From Bacteroidetes bacterium 4572_114 (GTDB taxonomy: Bacteria; Bacteroidota; Bacteroidia; Bacteroidales; 4484-276), in assembly GCA_002254335.1 (NCBI GenBank), contig NIVA01000057.1, positions 1 to 8,232 on the forward strand: DNA of 8,232 bases, given 5' to 3'. This document shows positions 6,901 to 8,232 of this stretch, one piece after another. Under the pieces are notes generated by a model that saw only the letters and a program-made list of their open reading frames with translations, did not search any database and was not told where the DNA came from. How positions within the stretch are numbered: position 1 is the stretch's first letter; each line of letters opens with the position of its first letter. Position numbers and translations under genes: made by a program.

Positions 6901-8116
6901 CGACATCAGGGGAAATGCAGTGCGGAATGGATGGCTGACATCTGATACTTTGCTCAATACAGCGTATGTTACCAAATTTAACGAGCAGATAAATTTCAGG
7001 GCAACGGTAGAGCCAATCAAGGATTTTAAAATAGAAATAACCGCCGACAGGACATATAGCCTTATCCATCAGGAATATTTTAAAGCTGATGCCTTTGGGG
7101 AATTTAACTCATTTTCCCCAACCGACATGGGAAGTTTTAGTATGTCATTTTTTAGCTGGAAGACAGCATGGGTAAAGGATGACGATAAGAATATTAACCC
7201 AAACTTTGAACAATTAAAAGATAACAGAAAGGTAATTGCATTTAGGCTGGCCGAAGAAAACCCCAATTGGTCAGGCATTACCGTTGATTCCACCGGATTT
7301 CCTGAAGGGTATAGCCCTACACACCAAAATGTTTTACTTTACTCATTTATGTCGGCGTATGCAGGCAAGGATGCCGCAGGTTATGACCTTGACCCCATGC
7401 CCAAAATACCTATGCTTAACTGGCGGGTTACCTACAACGGGCTTTCAAAAATAGAATTCCTCAAAAAATATCTGCGCAACGTAACGCTTACACATGGTTA
7501 CCGAAGTTCATACAGTATAGGTTCTTTCCAATCCAACGTCCTTTACGGCAACCCTGATGCACCGCCCTCGGCAGTTGATGCCAGCGATAATTTTATAACC
7601 GAATACCAGATCAACCAGGTAAGTATAATGGAACAATTCAGCCCACTTATCACGTTTGATATGACCTGGGTGAACAGCCTGATGACCAAATTTGAGATAA
7701 AGAAATCACGGAGCTTGTCGATGAGTTTCGTCAACAATCAGTTGACAGAAGTTACCAGTGATGAATTTGTGGTTGGTTTGGGCTACAGGTTCAAAGATGT
7801 GAAGTTTGGCGTACGTACCATGAGCGGCACCACCCCTGGCACCAGGAGAAATGTTAACAGCGACCTGAATGTTAGGGCCGACTTTTCCATCAGGTCCAAC
7901 AAAACTGTGCTCAGGAGGTTAGATGAAGATATCAACCAAATATCAACCGGACAAAAAGTAATTTCCATTAATACCTCGGCAGATTACATGGTAAACCAAC
8001 GGTTGAACATCAGGCTGTTTTTCGATAAAGTCATCAACAATCCTTACGTCTCCTCCCAGTTCCGAAATTCAACTACCAACGGCGGGGTAACATTGAGGTT
8101 TACTTTGGCCCAATAA
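875..8116 (+). CDS. sprA: Type IX secretion system outer-membrane translocon SprA (Sov)
   Basis: SprA (Sov in Porphyromonas) is the outer-membrane translocon of the type IX secretion system: a very large single-chain beta-barrel, described structurally as 36-stranded, that passes folded cargo with C-terminal sorting signals and is gated by PorV and a plug protein. It is needed for secretion and, in gliding species, for adhesin export. The 2413-residue length fits the family. Visible in order: an N-terminal signal peptide (about 1-26); a proline-rich stretch; the first conserved SprA block with RPQGSAELTFG (about 166), GSQALFGIKTQLKFGR (265-280), HFLLAQYFRDNYD (about 320) and ITKIEVWVTN (about 347); PIWNLMMKNVY (about 514); a second block with HFIPGHSKAIG and SYIDNFEG (about 816-838); acidic loops at 1077-1088 and 1176-1187; CAEIWVNELRLTDF (1515-1528); then about 900 residues of alternating amphipathic strands interrupted by a basic linker (about 1912-1948) and ending LRFTLAQ. 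Only four cysteines are present (about 498, 610, 1352, 1515). The TTG start is chosen because the next methionine (residue 22) would delete the signal peptide. The frame is intact throughout. Confidence 0.97.
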   Translation: MRHKLTYLTYLPLLLVSLIFLMGFTTPPGKPNPNIFILAPPPDSTETGDTINLIYPFNENSNVIDPSAQSPLFFKDPQNIQTGVEYDLENNEYIIKKSIGDYNYRLPYTMSLDEYLEYDLDRSINQYWDERAKAAGANATGDGIIPQIYIGSEVFERIFGSNTIDIRPQGSAELTFGILSNRRDDPTLNVRQRNVTNFDFQQNIQMSVLAKIGDKIEFQTNYNTEATFEFENKLNLKYEGKEDEIIQLIEAGNVTLPLNSVLITGSQALFGIKTQLKFGRTTVTAIYSEQKSESSSITVQGGAQTNYFSLNSDQYEENKHFLLAQYFRDNYDSALTELPIVRSNVNITKIEVWVTNIGAAVTENRNIVAFQDLGEINPYNTTIQPKTSIFPDGYRSNNLMDMLMANETQVRDINTVNNLLTGPGFNFNSGIDFVKVENARRLNTNEYTYNSKLGFISLNSTLNTNQSLAVAFQYNIIGDTTIFQVGEFSDDGIDSPKCLMAKLLKSTTLSTKVPIWNLMMKNVYAIGAYQVQKEDFILNILYSGNDNGVPTGYLTDAGNVSGIPLIRVLNFDNLDAQLNPPYDGIFDFINNAATQGGTIQGSNGRIYFTCLEPFGNYLRSKIGDEEIADRYAYDSLYTLTKNGAQQYPEKNKFILEGFYKSSSGSEISLNAMNVPQGSVQVTAGGAPLVENVDYTVDYTLGRVKIINEGVLNSGTPINISMESQSFFNIQTKRLMGTHVDYRVSEDFNIGGTILNLSERPLTQKVNYGDEPISNTVWGMDFAYQTESKFITKMVDLLPFISTKEESRVTMEGEFAHFIPGHSKAIGKTGTSYIDNFEGTTSTIDLKNVAFWFLASTPQKQTESGMFPEATVNSGLYYGYNRAKLSWYIIDPLFYDETGNLRPPNIDLNELSDNDVRQVLETEVFPNKETPNGIPTNIPVLNLGYYPSERGPYNYDVEPNGFSSGINADGSLIDPNTRWGGIMRKIESTDFEATNVEYIEFWIMDPFTKDQTNSGELYFNLGDISEDILRDSRKSYENGLPTSEVVENVDTTVWGRVPTLQALVDNFSNEGGSRQYQDVGYDGLRDDDERLFFDAGYLQRIVNLYGQASGAFLQSAADPSSDNYHYFRGSDYDSEATYSSILERYKKFNGPDGNSPTDEQNPETYPTAATTMPNVEDINRDNTLSETERYFQYKVELDPNKMTVGENYVTDVYHAQGIRLPNGQVGDVKWYQFKIPVRDPQKIIGGIQDFQSIRFLRMFMKGFDRPMVLRFATLELVRGEWRRYRYDLLSPGEYIPNDIQSETSFDISSVNIEENGKRVPIPYVLPPGIDRELNLGTTNLQQLNEQSMVLKVCNLIDGDARGAYKTTDFDFREYGKLQMFVHAEKGLEDQELNYGDLTIFIRIGADLTENYYEYEIPLTFTPWYTSPSDPTAIWPDENSFDIDLSRLVNFKLKRNEALREPGSGVFLNVPYFAYDGPNKVTVLGSPSISAVKSIMIGIRNPKKTSFNDTDDGESKCAEIWVNELRLTDFNTQGGAAATGRIKTDLADLGNVTLSGLYSTPGYGSIEKKISQLSKEYIKNFDFSTNLELGKFFPEKFGIRIPMHFDYSESKITPKYNLLDPDILLKEDLKTYNSRREQDSIKSLNEDFVMRKNLNFINVRKDRVGASAKSHFYDIENLDFTYSYSELFARNVDIEYNYEKIYKGGVGYNFNNNPKNFKPFGKMKIFSPKALALIKDFNFTLMPKLFSFRTDMNREYSKRLLRNKSQYDVIIEPTYLKKWDWNRNYDLKWDLATSLRLDYKVDVRSYIQELPGGIEQDDPLYQEKKDQVREQILDLGTKSLYTHNFSVNYTIPINKLPLLDWVNATARYQTNYTWTASPISLQERLGNQIENSNTIQLNGNASLDRLYDKVPALKKVNQGKKGQGRRGGPRTPPQRKPEQKADTTETKPKKNYFKIVGNGVLKLMMGLKRASLSYNQGNGTLMPGFKPEPGIVGNNWGMDAPGIGFVFGSQDDIRGNAVRNGWLTSDTLLNTAYVTKFNEQINFRATVEPIKDFKIEITADRTYSLIHQEYFKADAFGEFNSFSPTDMGSFSMSFFSWKTAWVKDDDKNINPNFEQLKDNRKVIAFRLAEENPNWSGITVDSTGFPEGYSPTHQNVLLYSFMSAYAGKDAAGYDLDPMPKIPMLNWRVTYNGLSKIEFLKKYLRNVTLTHGYRSSYSIGSFQSNVLYGNPDAPPSAVDASDNFITEYQINQVSIMEQFSPLITFDMTWVNSLMTKFEIKKSRSLSMSFVNNQLTEVTSDEFVVGLGYRFKDVKFGVRTMSGTTPGTRRNVNSDLNVRADFSIRSNKTVLRRLDEDINQISTGQKVISINTSADYMVNQRLNIRLFFDKVINNPYVSSQFRNSTTNGGVTLRFTLAQ
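5977..5984 (+). repeat. G8 homopolymer tract inside sprA
   Basis: Eight consecutive G bases span codons 1701-1704 of sprA (AAG GGG GGG GTA, encoding K-G-G-V) between predicted strands of the barrel half. Loss of one G makes the next codon TAG at once. Gain of one G shifts into a frame that reaches TAA within ten codons. The tract is in frame here, so this copy encodes full-length SprA. Confidence 0.9.
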
Positions 8117-8134
8117 GTTTTTTTTAATATAGTG
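8117..8134 (+). other. sprA 3' spacer with a T8 tract
   Basis: Eight T bases (8118-8125) begin one base after the sprA TAA stop. A T-run in this position suggests a terminator, but the preceding bases (the end of the coding sequence) form no clear GC-rich stem, so an intrinsic terminator is not called. It may simply be AT-rich spacer. Confidence 0.4.
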
Positions 8135-8232
8135 ATGAAAGCAAATACATTGTTAATACGTCAGGAAGGCAGAAGGTTGGATTTTAATTGGGCTGAAAGA
8201 GGAATGTCATTCCAGGTCCAGTTCATAAAAAA
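8135..8232 (+). CDS. Possible start of an unrecognised gene, cut by the window end
   Basis: An ATG at 8135 (or the GTG immediately before it at 8132) opens a frame that runs 32 codons to the window edge without a stop. The peptide begins MKANTLLIRQEGRRLDFNW and is mildly basic, with no signal peptide or motif that I recognise. It starts 18 bp after the sprA stop, a tight operon-like spacing, and lies in the same frame as sprA. It does not look like the start of GcvH, the gene I would expect after sprA in many relatives. An open run of this length has roughly a one-in-five chance of arising at random. A competing reading is the tail of a reverse-strand gene ending at a TGA on that strand (8163-8161). 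Treat this as a candidate only. Confidence 0.22.
   Translation, partial: MKANTLLIRQEGRRLDFNWAERGMSFQVQFIK
8201..8213. repeat. Perfect short palindrome GGAATG-T-CATTCC
   Basis: Two 6-bp arms flank a single central base. The spacing is too tight for a stable RNA hairpin with full arms, and no T-run follows, so it does not look like a terminator. It could be a protein-binding half-site pair, or part of the candidate reading frame it lies in. The arm length is short enough that chance is a reasonable explanation. Confidence 0.35.

Noticed and set aside
875..8116. Idea that SprA is a novel giant adhesin or toxin rather than the T9SS pore
   Set aside because: Several SprA-specific blocks (GSQALFGIKTQLKFGR, PIWNLMMKNVY, HFIPGHSKAIG, CAEIWVNELRL), the length and the ruvA neighbour all point to the known translocon.
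8161..8232. Reverse-strand open tail ending at 8161
   Set aside because: Only 23 codons are visible, with no recognised sequence; it competes with the forward candidate at 8135 and neither can be settled without the flanking sequence.

Overview
This window comes from a member of the Bacteroidota, probably class Bacteroidia or a near relative. The evidence is a full-length SprA/Sov-type type IX secretion (T9SS) translocon next to ruvA, an arrangement common in that phylum, and the absence of Shine-Dalgarno-like sequences before the genes. I cannot place it more precisely from the sequence alone.

Layout. Positions 1-228 are an AT-rich non-coding leader holding a phased 8-bp repeat built on GCATTTTA (119-158). 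Positions 229-825 encode RuvA, the Holliday-junction-binding subunit of the RuvAB branch-migration complex. After a 49-bp gap, positions 875-8116 encode a 2413-residue SprA, the giant single-chain outer-membrane beta-barrel through which T9SS cargo crosses the outer membrane. SprA has to be started at a TTG codon to keep its signal peptide. Positions 8117-8232 hold a T8 tract, a short unrecognised open frame that runs off the window, and a small palindrome.

How the genes relate. Both genes point the same way and are close enough to share a transcript. Their functions (recombinational repair and protein secretion) are not linked in any way I can see; the pairing looks like conserved synteny. 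The rest of the T9SS (PorV, the plug protein, the GldKLMN core and motor) is not in this window and would have to be elsewhere in the genome.

I found no convincing undescribed system. The observations most worth a second look are inside or beside sprA: a G8 homopolymer at which loss of one G gives an immediate stop and gain of one G gives a stop within ten codons, two EF-hand-like acidic loops, a very basic proline-rich linker inside the barrel half, the TTG start, and the apparent absence of gcvH immediately downstream. The GCATTTTA-type repeat before ruvA is the most unusual non-coding element.
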